Part shown: positions 28,803 to 38,527 of the stretch, in pieces
Layout: the number at the start of each line of letters is the position of its first letter
Numbering within the stretch: position 1 is the first letter of the stretch
Translations under genes and position numbers: made by a program
Notes under the pieces: model-generated
What the model was told of the DNA's origin: nothing
Database searches by the model: none
The model's input: only the letters and a program-made list of their open reading frames with translations
NCBI GenBank assembly: GCA_922989275.2
Contig: OV277874.1
Coordinates: 14,744,154-14,808,153, forward strand
Direction: 5' to 3'
Source of the DNA: Gari tellinella
Taxonomy: Eukaryota; Mollusca; Bivalvia; Cardiida; Psammobiidae
DNA length: 64,000 nt

Positions 28803-29142
28803 AAAGATTAAACGAGACTTACTTAAGTTGAAGTTTGATCGAATTTCTCCGAAGCACAATCATGATGATGGGGACTACAGTCCCACCCAAAGTACCCTCC
28901 CTCAGTTTATCAACCATATCTACCATGGGTGTTTTATCATACTAAATGTATCTCAATACAAAGATTTTAAATCTCCAAAGAACTCAAACTTTGGATACAT
29001 TGTTGTGTTCAAACGCGGCAGCTGTAAAGAATAGCCAGGCCACAGAAGTGCTGCTCTCACTTTAGTCCCCATCATCATGATTGTGCTTCGGAGAATTTCG
29101 ATCAAACTTCAACTTAGGTAAGTCTCGTTTAATCTTTTAGTC
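28803..29142. mobile_element. element with about 75-bp terminal inverted repeats
   Basis: AGATTAAACGAGACTTACTT through ATGATGATGGGGACT is mirrored at 29065-29140. About 190 bp of non-repeated DNA lies between, with no convincing gene. Confidence 0.75.
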
Positions 29143-29355
29143 AAACGTAGAAGAGGACGAAGATGGTGTAACGGTTACAAAGAATACCCCTTCAAGCCAA
29201 TAGCAATTTTTATCAAATTAATCATTTTGCTAATAAAATGCCCTGACATGTTATTTGTTTTCTGTCTATGGACGTGTAAGTAATTTCTGCCAGACACTTT
29301 CCTATTCAAGTGTTTTCCCGTCAGCGCACACACAGACTGAAGTATTCAACAATAT

Positions 29356-29596
29356 CCATACAGTGGAGAATCTGTTATTCTTTCCCAATAATGCGTTTAC
29401 GCTAAAACTATTATTTGCAGTGCAAACAGTTTGGAGCCAGATCAGACACCGGGTAACCCGGCGTCTGATCAGGCTCCAAACTGTTTGCCACCAAGATAAA
29501 CAAGAATTATCCAAAAGTTATTTTCTACGTTTTAGTGCTTTGCGTTTGCGTACGTTTGCGTTTAAACGGGAAAGAATAACAGAGTCTCCACTGTAA
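29356..29596. mobile_element. family A MITE
   Basis: TACAGTGGAGAATCTGTT to AGAGTCTCCACTGTA. Core at about 29424-29488. Confidence 0.8.
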
Positions 29597-29609
29597 CTAG
29601 TGGTAATTC

Positions 29610-30415
29610 TACAGTGCTCCCTCCCTACAACAACACCAAATAGGAGACAAAGATTGTATGTGGTGTTCGGAGGGAGTCGTTTTAGGAAGGGAGCATTAAT
29701 ACCCTTTGAGTGCTAAGCATAACTTGGCTTACATTTGCAAACAGTTTGAATCCAGATTAGACGCCGCGTAACGCGGCGTCTGATCTGGGTTCAAACTGTT
29801 TGTCACTCGTCTTTATGTTCCGTCTGTCGAATGTCCAATACGTTACTTTCAGTATGGATTCAGCGTGGATTCTTCCATGTTTATATATTGGATTAGTCCA
29901 TTTTTTATCAAAGGTATGCCTGGGACAAATTTTCATTTTCATTTTGTTTTATATTAAAATTCCTATCAGCAAACAGTTTTGACTCTGATCAGACGCCGCA
30001 TAATGTTCCGTCTGTCGAATGTCCAATACGTAACTTTCAGTATACCATAAACAGTTCGGAAACAGATCAGGCGCCGCGTGGATTATTCCATGTTTATATA
30101 TTGGATTAGTCCATTTTTTATCAAAGGTATGCCTGGGACAAATTTTCATTTTCATTTTGTTTTATATTTGAAATTCCTATCAGCAAACAGTTTTGACTCT
30201 GATCAGACGCCGCATAATGTTCCGTCTGTCGAATGTCCAATACGTAACTTTCAGTATACCATAAAACGACAGTATCAAGAGCAGATGATATTGCAGCCGT
30301 GAAAAAGGATGGACATGAATGTCTTGTTTGGGGGACAACATTCAAAATCCTTTATTACGGCGGCAAACATGTTGTAATGAGGGAACCGTTGTTCGTAGGA
30401 AGGGGGCAATATATG
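29610..30415. mobile_element. family B MITE enlarged by internal duplications
   Basis: ACAGTGCTCCCTCCC left end. The core lies at 29737-29802. TGTTCCGTCTGTCGAATGTC recurs at 29816, 30004 and 30218, marking duplicated units of 188 and 214 bp. The right end is decayed. Confidence 0.65.
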
Positions 30416-30479
30416 TAAAAATCGTCAGAGGCATTAGCACCAGTGGAGTAGACTTCATTCTTATTAACCCTTAATTTGC

Positions 30480-30600
30480 TAAGTCCGTCTTCACTGGTAT
30501 TTGCAAACAGTTTAGATCCAGGATCATATCAGTTTAGATCTTCGTATGTGTGTTAAACAGTTTGGATCCTGATCAGACGCCGCGTCTGCATCTATTTATG
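30480..30600. repeat. half cores
   Basis: GCAAACAGTTTAGATCC and AAACAGTTTGGATCC, each without a closing half. Confidence 0.5.
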
Positions 30601-31240
30601 TAAAAAATAATCAATATACTTATCCTAGTTTAAAAATGATGTCATTACAAAATGACATCAAATCGACATTTTCGCTCCAAAGTGTCAAATTGGTGACCTT
30701 TAATGTTTACAGTGAAACTTACTTTGTTGCGTTCGAATAGTAAACAGCTGCAGTAATGCGGTTATGGCTGTTCCTTTCAGGGCACACATTATTCGTATTA
30801 ACAACCTCAAATATGACATACATACATACTAATAAACTGTTCATGAATTTTAAACAGTTCAGCAAATATAATATAAAATTAATATAAGAATTGTTTCGGC
30901 ATATAAGCGAAATAAACGACAGAAAATGACTGGCAAATTAAATATGAATCGCTATCTTAACAACGTTTTCTGTTTAGGGTAAAGCATATTTGAAACACAT
31001 ACAAGATACATGTATAGGTATGCTGATAATCACCCAGTTGAGAAGACGTAGTTCTGTTGTCGCTCGTAACGTCATACAGCTGAGAAGACGTTACAAGATT
31101 AGCTTACATGTTTTTGTTTTCTCTTTTTTAATGTTTATTTCCTTAGACAATTCATATGCTGACTACTCGTTACAGAGTTACTGGGTAGGTCCAGGATCGC
31201 CCGAGATCGTTGACGTCACGTAGAGACGACCGCACTCTTA
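30601..31240. other. no gene recognised
   Basis: AT-rich. Two short GAGAAGACGT repeats (about 31040 and 31083) only. Confidence 0.35.
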
Positions 31241-31269
31241 CGTTAACGTACCGACGTAACAGCTTCATC

Positions 31270-31640
31270 CCAGAAACAGTTACTTCTCGGCGGTTTTGGA
31301 TCACTGCCGAGACAATAAAGAATCGTCTGTAGCAATGTCACGGTCCTCCCCGTATAGTACCCGTAGACCGTATACCTAGCAGATCTTAACTGCACGCACA
31401 AGGCCCATAATAACGTCAACGTCATGCCCTGGCCTGCAGTATCACCAGATCTAAAACCCATAGAGCATGTATGAGTTAAATTTTGCGACGGGTGCCGAAC
31501 AATTACCAGATTGACACGACCAACGACCTCAGACATGCTCGATTACGTAAATTGCATGTCATCTCAAATGCCGTTATTAGACGGTACATCAGAGAGGATG
31601 TGTTGCTTGCATTAGGCGTGCCGGTGGCCATGCCCGCTAC
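31270..31640 (+). pseudogene. Tc1/mariner transposase remnant
   Basis: One frame reads AHNNVNVMPWPAVSPDLKPI then EHV, the conserved region just before the third catalytic acid of Tc1-like transposases. Upstream and downstream are interrupted by stops and frame changes. No intact N-terminal DNA-binding part and no flanking inverted repeats were found. Confidence 0.65.
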
Positions 31641-31719
31641 TGAAGTGACTTTATGCAAAAAGTCACTTAAAATGAAAACGGAAAATGAATTAAACACATC
31701 TTGAGTTTACGTGCACAAC

Positions 31720-32180
31720 TCTGATAATTTTTAAATCGACTCCTATACATTTTGACGTTAAATTACGACATGACGTTTGGAATTTTTTCATCACCATTGT
31801 CGAGAACTTGCAGACATTGATCCAAAGTTTTGAATTACAATAAGTTTTCTGCAAAATTTTGTTTGTAGACAGAGTTGTACGCTTCAGAATCCAATGTAAA
31901 GTTTCTATTTTTGCTGAGTATAGTTAGAGTGTACAGAAAATGATAACGTATTAGTTTATGTAAAATAAGGGAAGCAACTCGTACACTACATTACCTATTC
32001 TACAATTCGAGTTTTTGCCCCATTATGCCACGTTTTTCTCAAATTCATAGGATAATTGGAGGCCCTAGAAAGAGAGAGGACGGATACAGAAAATCCGGGT
32101 GCGATGTCCTGTTTTCGACATAGTTCAATTGTAAAGCAGTGATACATCGGTCCTTGGTTTATAAAGTCTCGTCCAAAGGA
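31720..32180. other. no recognisable feature
   Basis: No reading frame or structured repeat seen. Confidence 0.35.
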
Positions 32181-32182
32181 CT

Positions 32183-32253
32183 TGATCCGGTGGGGGATTG
32201 AACTATCGACTTCTGGTACCATTGTCGAGCGCGTTACCACTGGACTATGTCCG
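32183..32253 (-). repeat. tRNA-derived SINE head
   Basis: On the minus strand, TAGTCCAGTGGTAACGC fits an A box and AGTTCAATCC a B box. No mature tRNA fold is apparent. Confidence 0.5.
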
Positions 32254-32339
32254 TCGGTTCACAAGTCCTCTTGACCGATGGTCTTATGTCAGAACATGTT
32301 TGAAAGTTAACCATTTCATGATCAAATTGTATTTATCCC

Positions 32340-32727
32340 TTTACCGCTTTGTTGTCGTCTGCTTCAGTATTGTTGTCTGCAAGACACTTTTCAAAGTTAG
32401 ATTTAAGGTGGTTGACGTCTGATCAGGATCCAAACTGTTTGCAAACGCGCTTTTAACCATTTCCCCCATAGAAGCGACTTTTAGCGTATTTAATTTATTC
32501 CTCCGCAGAAGAAAATAGTTCCAGTTTATACCCTCATGAACAATAACCATTACAAATATCTTATATAGCATCGCAGATTTTAGCTTAAAGCATGCTGAAA
32601 GTAAAGCAGAATGTGCCTTAAGGCACATTCTGCTTTACTTTCAACCTGCTTTAAGTAGTCACTTGTCTTCAAAACTATAAACAGGCTATGAGGTAAAGGG
32701 TTAAGCGTCATTGAGAGTGAAAGGGTT
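32340..32727. mobile_element. family C-type MITE split by a family E MITE
   Basis: CCCTTTACCGC to GAGTGAAAGGGTTAA form the outer copy. The complete family E element 32453-32704 sits at a TTAA inside it. Confidence 0.6.
32453..32704. mobile_element. family E MITE (TTAA target), nested
   Basis: TTAACCATTTCCCCCATAG to GAGGTAAAGGGTTAA. Hairpin CAGAATGTGCCTTAAGGCAC. Confidence 0.8.
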
Positions 32728-32842
32728 AACCGCTTAAGTACGCACATACAGTAAAGAGACGTTATTTTTCCATTTTACAGGCAACCGAAACACAAACGTA
32801 ATACACTTACATGTAACTTTTTGAAATTTATTACTTTTTATG

Positions 32843-33021
32843 ATAAACCTTCACTCTCAATGACGTCATAAAAACAGTTTTTATCCTGATCAGACGCCAC
32901 TTGTTTTGAAATTACGTCAGTTATACTGCCTTCGAAACGATATTGCTTACAACAATATATTGAAGCAGACGACAATGTGAAGGAGTAAAAACTCACGAGA
33001 AATTTGATCATGAAAGGGTTA
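32843..33021. repeat. family C-type MITE, half core only
   Basis: CCTTCACTCTCAATGACGTC to CATGAAAGGGTTAA, with a single half core (ATCCTGATCAGACGCC). Confidence 0.5.
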
Positions 33022-33196
33022 ATCTGAGTGGCAAGCGGGTTTTGGCTTGATCAGACGACGAGTTACCCGGCGTCTGATTTCGCTCCAATATGTTTGCAAC
33101 GGTAAAAAGTTTGAGCGTAAACGCGTTGATTGGGAAAGAATAGCGTCTCTGCTATAGCTCGACAACGCTTCAATCTGCAACCAGTTTGGACCTACA

Positions 33197-33441
33197 GTGG
33201 AGAATCTGTTTTTCTTTCCCGTTTAAACGCAAACGTACGCAAACGCAAAGCACTAAAACGTAGAAAAGAACAACTTTTGGACAATTCTGATAATTCTTGT
33301 TTATCTCGGTGGCAAACAGTTTGGAGCCTGATCAGACGCCGGGTTACCCGGCGTCTGATCTGGCTCCAAACTGTTTGCACTGCAAATAATAGTTTTAGCG
33401 TAAACGCGTTTATTGGGAAAGAATAACGTTTTCTCCACTGT
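33197..33441. mobile_element. family A MITE
   Basis: CAGTGGAGAATCTG to TTTTCTCCACTG, TA on both sides. Core at about 33315-33379. A degraded relative lies just before (33040-33160). Confidence 0.85.
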
Positions 33442-33624
33442 ATAATTAGGAGAATTGTAAACGTAAATAATATGCAATGAAAGGTAAAAAAGGACACACA
33501 ACCTTTCAACTATTTGCGCCAAATTAATCGTGAAGTTTTTACCACTACAACCCCATATTATCTGAATGTTGTCTGACTGATCGTTTTAAAGTTAGGTATA
33601 GACTTGAGAATTATCGATACGGAT

Positions 33625-33840
33625 GTCAAACAGTTTGGATCATGATCAGACGCCATATTACGCGGCGTTTAATCAAGCTGCAAACTGTTTGAAATTGGTT
33701 TGCGAAGTCGACTTTATGCGATTTCGACGATGACGGGTTTTACCCTTTCACTCTCAATATCGCCGTAAAGCGCATTTGCAAACATTTTTATCCTGATCTA
33801 ACGCGGCGTCTGATCAGGATCAAAACTGTTTGCCACTTGT
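33625..33840. repeat. two palindromic cores
   Basis: One at 33629-33691 (arm TTTGGATCATG) and one at 33778-33833 (arm TTTTTATCCTG) within a family C-type remnant. Confidence 0.6.
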
Positions 33841-34437
33841 TTTGAAAATACGTCAGTTATACGGTCTTAAATCTAACTTTGAAACGATATTGCAGACAAC
33901 AACAAAGGGATACATGTAAAGACCTCACGATAAAGGACAAGGTTCACGAAGCCTCCGATTTGGCCCTGTAAAAAAATAATTTTTCCAAAAAAGATTTTTA
34001 TTTTTATTTTCTATTTATTTGTCAATATCAGATACTAATACTCCATATTATACACACAAATGACCCAACGTCAAGTTTTGACAATTTTATAGTTTCTTGT
34101 ACAAATGAGACGAGAGGCCAAAAATGACAAAAAAAGCAGATTTTTGATAAAACTCTAGGTATAAATCCTAAAAATAAATTATGAAGGTTCGCATGCGACA
34201 CTTCAAAATTTGGATATGTTACTTCAACTTTAATACTTACTGTGTACTTAAAATATCTTTGTGTCGCATTAGTGCCTTCACTGTTTATTTCTATAATTTA
34301 TACCCTAAATTGTACCAAAAATCGCCTTTTTAGCTCGCCTGTACGAAGTACATGACGAGCTATTGCAATACCCCCGGTGTAGTCGTCGTCGTTGTCGTCG
34401 TCGGCGTCGTCGTGAACGGCGTAAACAATTTTAAGAA

Positions 34438-35330
34438 AATGTCTATAACTTCTATGTCCCTTGAGGTATTGCTTTCATAGTTGGTATGTGTGTGTATATG
34501 GACAAGGCCTTTCCATGCACAGAAAAATAAAATGTGGACCCTGTGACCTTGACCTTGAACTTAGGGCCCGCGTTTAGGTTTCGAAATCTGTGTTTAGGTT
34601 TCGAAAAATGCCTATAACTTCTATGTCCCTTGAGGTATTGCTTTCATAGTTGGTTTGTGTGTGTATATGGACAAGACTTTCCATGCACAGAAAAATTTGG
34701 ACCCCTGTGACCTTGACCTTGAACTTAGGGCCCGCGTTTAGGTTTCGAAATCTGTGTTTAGGTTTCGAAAAATGCCTATAACTTCTATGTCCCTTGAGGT
34801 ATTGCTTTCATGGTTGGTATGTGTGTGTATATGGACAAGTCCTTTCCATGCACAGAAACATTTGGACCCATGTGACCTTGACCTTGAACTTAGGGCCCGC
34901 GTTTAGGTTTCGAAATCTGTGTTTAGGTTTCGAAAAATGTCTATAACTTCTATGTCCCTTGAGGTATTGCTTTCATAGTTGGTATGTGTGTGTGTATGGA
35001 CAAGACCTTTCCATGCACAGAAACATTTGGACCCCCGTGACCTTGACCTTGAACTTAGGGCCCGCGTTTAGGTATCGAAATCTGTGTTTAGGTTTCGAAA
35101 AATGCCTATAACTTCTATGTCCCTTGAGGTATTGCTTTCATAGTTGGTATGTGTGTGTATGTGTATATGGACAAGACCTTTCCATGCACAGAAAAATTTG
35201 GACCCCTGTGACCTTGACCAAGGTTAAGGTTTCGAAATCTGTGTTTAGGTTTCAAAAAATGCTTATATTTCCTATGTCCCCTGAGGTGTAACTTCATACA
35301 TGTATTTGATTTTCATGTGTATATGGACAA
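34438..35330. repeat. about 165-bp tandem repeat (6 units)
   Basis: TATAACTTCTATGTCCC recurs at 34444, 34613, 34777, 34942 and 35107, with a decayed sixth at 35263, each followed by GTGACCTTGACC. Spacing is 156-169 bp. Confidence 0.9.
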
Positions 35331-35510
35331 GACCTTAAAAGGTTGAACTCGATGACCTTGAGTGTGCTTTTAAGTTTCTAAATGTGCCGATGGCGAGCTT
35401 TGTTGTCTCTCTGACAACTCTTGTTGGTCTTTTTTGGCCTCTTGTTCCATTTACAAGAAACTATAAAGTTGTCAAAACTTGAATTTAGGTTGAGCTCTAT
35501 GTATAATATG

Positions 35511-36003
35511 AAGTAATAATTTAATATTATTTGTTTTCATTACATTTGGTTAGCTGTGATTGGCTGTAATTTTTGTTTCATAACTGCATGAAAAAAAAAA
35601 TTCAGGCCACGCCTTGTCAGGACTAGTTTCCCTTAGTCCAACTGCTCTTCACAAGCGCTACATGAAGCAGGACGCCTAATGACGTCACTGACATCGGCGT
35701 TACTACAAAACAACGTCGCGTTTTTGGCGGAAAATGAATATGGCGGAGGGACTACAACCTACGTTTTAAAAGCGTTAAAAATGAACATTCGCGTCAGATT
35801 CTCTTTTTTACTACTTTCTTAAATTTAATAGTGATATTAAATTATAAGGAATAATTCGGAATATTTATTGTATTCATGTAGGTATGGGAAAAAAACCTGG
35901 TCACACTTTTGTATGAAACCGCTTCGCGGTTTCATACAGTGTGACCAGGTTTTTTTTTCATACCTCCATGAATACAATAAATATTCGAATTATTCCTTAA
36001 TTA
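35511..36003. mobile_element. family I element with hairpin end
   Basis: Reverse complement of 45313-45780. The hairpin end pairs AACCTGGTCACACTTTTG with CAGTGTGACCAGGTT around ATGAAACCGCTTCGCGGTTT. Confidence 0.8.
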
Positions 36004-36182
36004 ATATCTGAAATTGACAATTAAAGAGAAAATATAGCTAAAACATAAATTGGAAAAAAAAGTTTTTTACATGGCGAAAACGGAGGCTTCGCGAACCTTG
36101 TCCTTTGATCATGAAAGAGATAAACGGAAAAATAACGTCTCCTCTACTGTAAGTACGTCAAACTTACACTCTCAAATACGCT

Positions 36183-36477
36183 TATACAGTGGAGAATCTG
36201 TTATTCTGACGTCATTGGTGACGTCATACAGTGGAGAATCTGTTATTCTTTCCCGTTTAAACGCAAACGTACGCAAACGCAAAGCACTAAAACGTAGAAA
36301 AGAACAACTTTTGGACAATTCTGATGATTCTTGTTTATCTTGGTGGCAAACAGTTTGGAGCCTGATCAGACGCCGGGTGACCCGGCGTCTGATCTGGCTC
36401 CAAACTGTTTGCACTGCAAATAATAGTTTTAGCGTAAACGCGTTTATTGGGAAAGAATAACAGATTCTCCACTGTAG
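36183..36477. mobile_element. family A MITE with an extra duplicated left end
   Basis: A solo left end (ACAGTGGAGAATCTGTTATT, 36185) precedes the full copy at 36227-36477. Between them lie GACGTCATTGGTGACGTCAT. Confidence 0.8.
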
Positions 36478-36650
36478 CACGTTTGCAAACAGTTTGAGCC
36501 CTGATCAGACGATAATGCAGATATCAATAGTCAAGCAGACAACAATATGGCGATGAAGGTGTAAAAACTTCACGATAAATTAGATCATGAATCAGAGTGG
36601 CATACGGGTTTCTCTGTGTCTTGGCCTACTCCAAACGTTTGCAAGTTGTT

Positions 36651-36903
36651 AGAACAGTGGAGAAAACGCTATTCTTTCCCAATAAACGCGTTTACGCTAA
36701 AACTATTATTTTCACTGCAAACAGTTTGGAGCCAGATCAGACGCCGGGTAACCCGGCGTCTGATCAGGCTCCAAACTGTTTGCCACCAAGATAAAGATGA
36801 ATTATCAGAATTGTCAAAATGTTGTACTTTTCTACGTTTTAGTGATTTGCGTTTGCGTACGTTTGCGTTTAAACGGGAAAGACTAACAGATTCTCCACTG
36901 TAC
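36651..36903. mobile_element. family A MITE
   Basis: ACAGTGGAGAAAACGCT to CAGATTCTCCACTGTA. Core at about 36719-36782. Confidence 0.8.
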
Positions 36904-36927
36904 GCTTGCAGCATGGGGAAAATAGTT

Positions 36928-37001
36928 GTGACTCAACTGGAACTCGAACCCATGGCCTTTGACTTACTACGCCAACACTCTAATCACTCTAATCAAGCCA
37001 C
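36928..37001 (-). repeat. tRNA-like sequence
   Basis: The minus strand has a B box GGGTTCGAGTTCC and a weak A box TTAGAGTGTTGGCGTAG. Likely a SINE head. Confidence 0.4.
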
Positions 37002-37049
37002 ACTTTGAATCCTTTCTAACTTTTTTTCACCACAATCTCTGACCTGACT

Positions 37050-37336
37050 ATGCATTATACAAGTATATACATTATAATTATGTTCCTGTACATTATGCTG
37101 TCGTATGCAATATGCGTGCCCATGCATTATACTTGCCTGTGCAAGTGTGCATTATACTGTCGTATGCAATATGCGTGCCCGTGCATTATACTTGCCTGTG
37201 CAAGTGTGCATTATACTGTCGTATGCAATATGCGTGCCCATGCATTATACTTGCCTGTGCAAGTGTGCATTATACTGTCGTATGCATTTATGCGTGCCCA
37301 TGCATTATACGTAATTGTGCATTATACTATCGTATA
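37050..37336. repeat. 59-bp minisatellite
   Basis: CATTATACTGTCGTATGC-type starts recur at 37091, 37150, 37209 and 37268. Because 59 is not a multiple of three, each frame passes through all phases, and all three plus frames stay open. Confidence 0.9.
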
Positions 37337-37523
37337 CACAGGGGACCGTCACAATAGAAGTCTGAACCCCAAAAGAAAATAAATTAGATATAATATATGT
37401 ATATAGTCTATATATCCAATGAGTTATATTAATATATATGGTAAACGCTGTCTCTGATATATCTATTGTTTATACATTTTTTTTCTTTTGGGGTTCAGAC
37501 TTCTATTGTGACGGTCCCCTGTG
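37337..37523. mobile_element. family H MITE (hAT-like)
   Basis: CACAGGGGACCGTCACAATA to TATTGTGACGGTCCCCTGTG. The 8-bp flanks ATCGTATA and TTCGTATG agree at six positions. It splits a minisatellite in two. Confidence 0.75.
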
Positions 37524-37880
37524 TTCGTATGCAATAAATATGTGCCCACGCATTATACGTACCTGTGCATTATGCAGTTGTATGCGATATACGTGCCCAT
37601 GTATTATACGTACCTGTGCATTATACTGCCGTATACAATATATGTGCCAATGCATAAAACGTGCCTGTGCATTATGCTGCCTTATGCAATATACGTGCCC
37701 ATACATTATACGTGCCTGTGCATCATACTGCCCTGTGCAATATACGTACCAGTTCATTATACGTGACAATGCATTATGTTGTCCTATGCAATATATGTGC
37801 CCATGCGTTATACGTTCCTGTGCATTATTCTGTCCTATGCAATATACGTGCCCATGCATTATTTATATGTGCCTGACTGC
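37524..37880. repeat. 51-bp minisatellite
   Basis: CATTATACGTACCTGTG-type units about 51 bp apart continue the array interrupted by the MITE. Since 51 is a multiple of three, one frame gives a 17-residue cysteine-rich repeat. I do not regard it as a gene. Confidence 0.8.
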
Positions 37881-38345
37881 CTGTGCTGTAGGAACCAGCT
37901 GATCAGAGTTTACCATTGTGTATACTTTCAATAAATTGTAAAAAAAAAATACCAACCAAAAAACCACCTGAACATTACAAAAACCGACTAGACTTAAATG
38001 AAAACCGGAATGGTTAATTTTAACCGTCAGGGGCCGAGAGGTTAAATAAGATAGAGCACATATAACGTACAATGGAACCCATGCCAATTATGATACAGTT
38101 AACCCTGCTTTTAACGACACCCAAAACACGAAATAATCAGTATTCAACATATCATGATTTGAACCAAAACCAGTTTTATTATTGTCTGCAATTTCGCTTC
38201 AAGGTTAAATTTAAGGCGATATGAGTGAAGAAATTTCAAAAAGGAATGTCAAACAGTTTGAATCCTGATCACACGCCGCGTAAGGCGGTGTCTGATCAAG
38301 ATCCAAAATGTTTGCAAATGCGCTTTATGACGTCATTGAGTCACC
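37881..38345. repeat. family D and family C fragments
   Basis: GCTGATCAGAGTTTACC and a GACTAGACTTAAATGAAAAC block (D), then a core at 38251-38318 (C-like). Confidence 0.45.
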
Positions 38346-38466
38346 TGCCTTAAACACCTGATGCTTAACGCAATTTAGTTATCGTAATAGGGAGTGTTTA
38401 TTGTACATGTTTTTCATTTCAGTCAGGCTGAGACCTACAGGGTCACTAGTTCTATCTTATCTTTGG

Positions 38467-38474
38467 TATATATA
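38467..38474 (+). promoter_or_regulatory. TATA box of the secreted-protein gene
   Basis: TATATATA lies about 54 bases upstream of the start codon at 38528, a fitting distance for a short 5' leader. Confidence 0.55.
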
Positions 38475-38527
38475 CAGCCACTCATGTATAGTTTTAATCT
38501 TAGTCTCTAATCGAACATTAAAGAAAC

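Larger units (their letters stand above)
33932..36106. mobile_element. 2.2-kb foldback element with tandem array inside
   Basis: AAAGGACAAGGTTCACGAAG at left pairs with CTTCGCGAACCTTGTCCTTT at right. Inner arms near 34060-34135 pair with 35430-35500. It interrupts a family C-type copy. A family I element is nested at 35511-36003. Confidence 0.7.

Noticed and set aside
34375..34420. Trinucleotide (GTC) microsatellite as a feature of interest
   Set aside because: Short and imperfect, part of the foldback element.
37438..37902. 154-codon cysteine-rich open frame
   Set aside because: It is the product of a 51-bp minisatellite plus an inserted MITE end. No splice, promoter or signal-peptide evidence.
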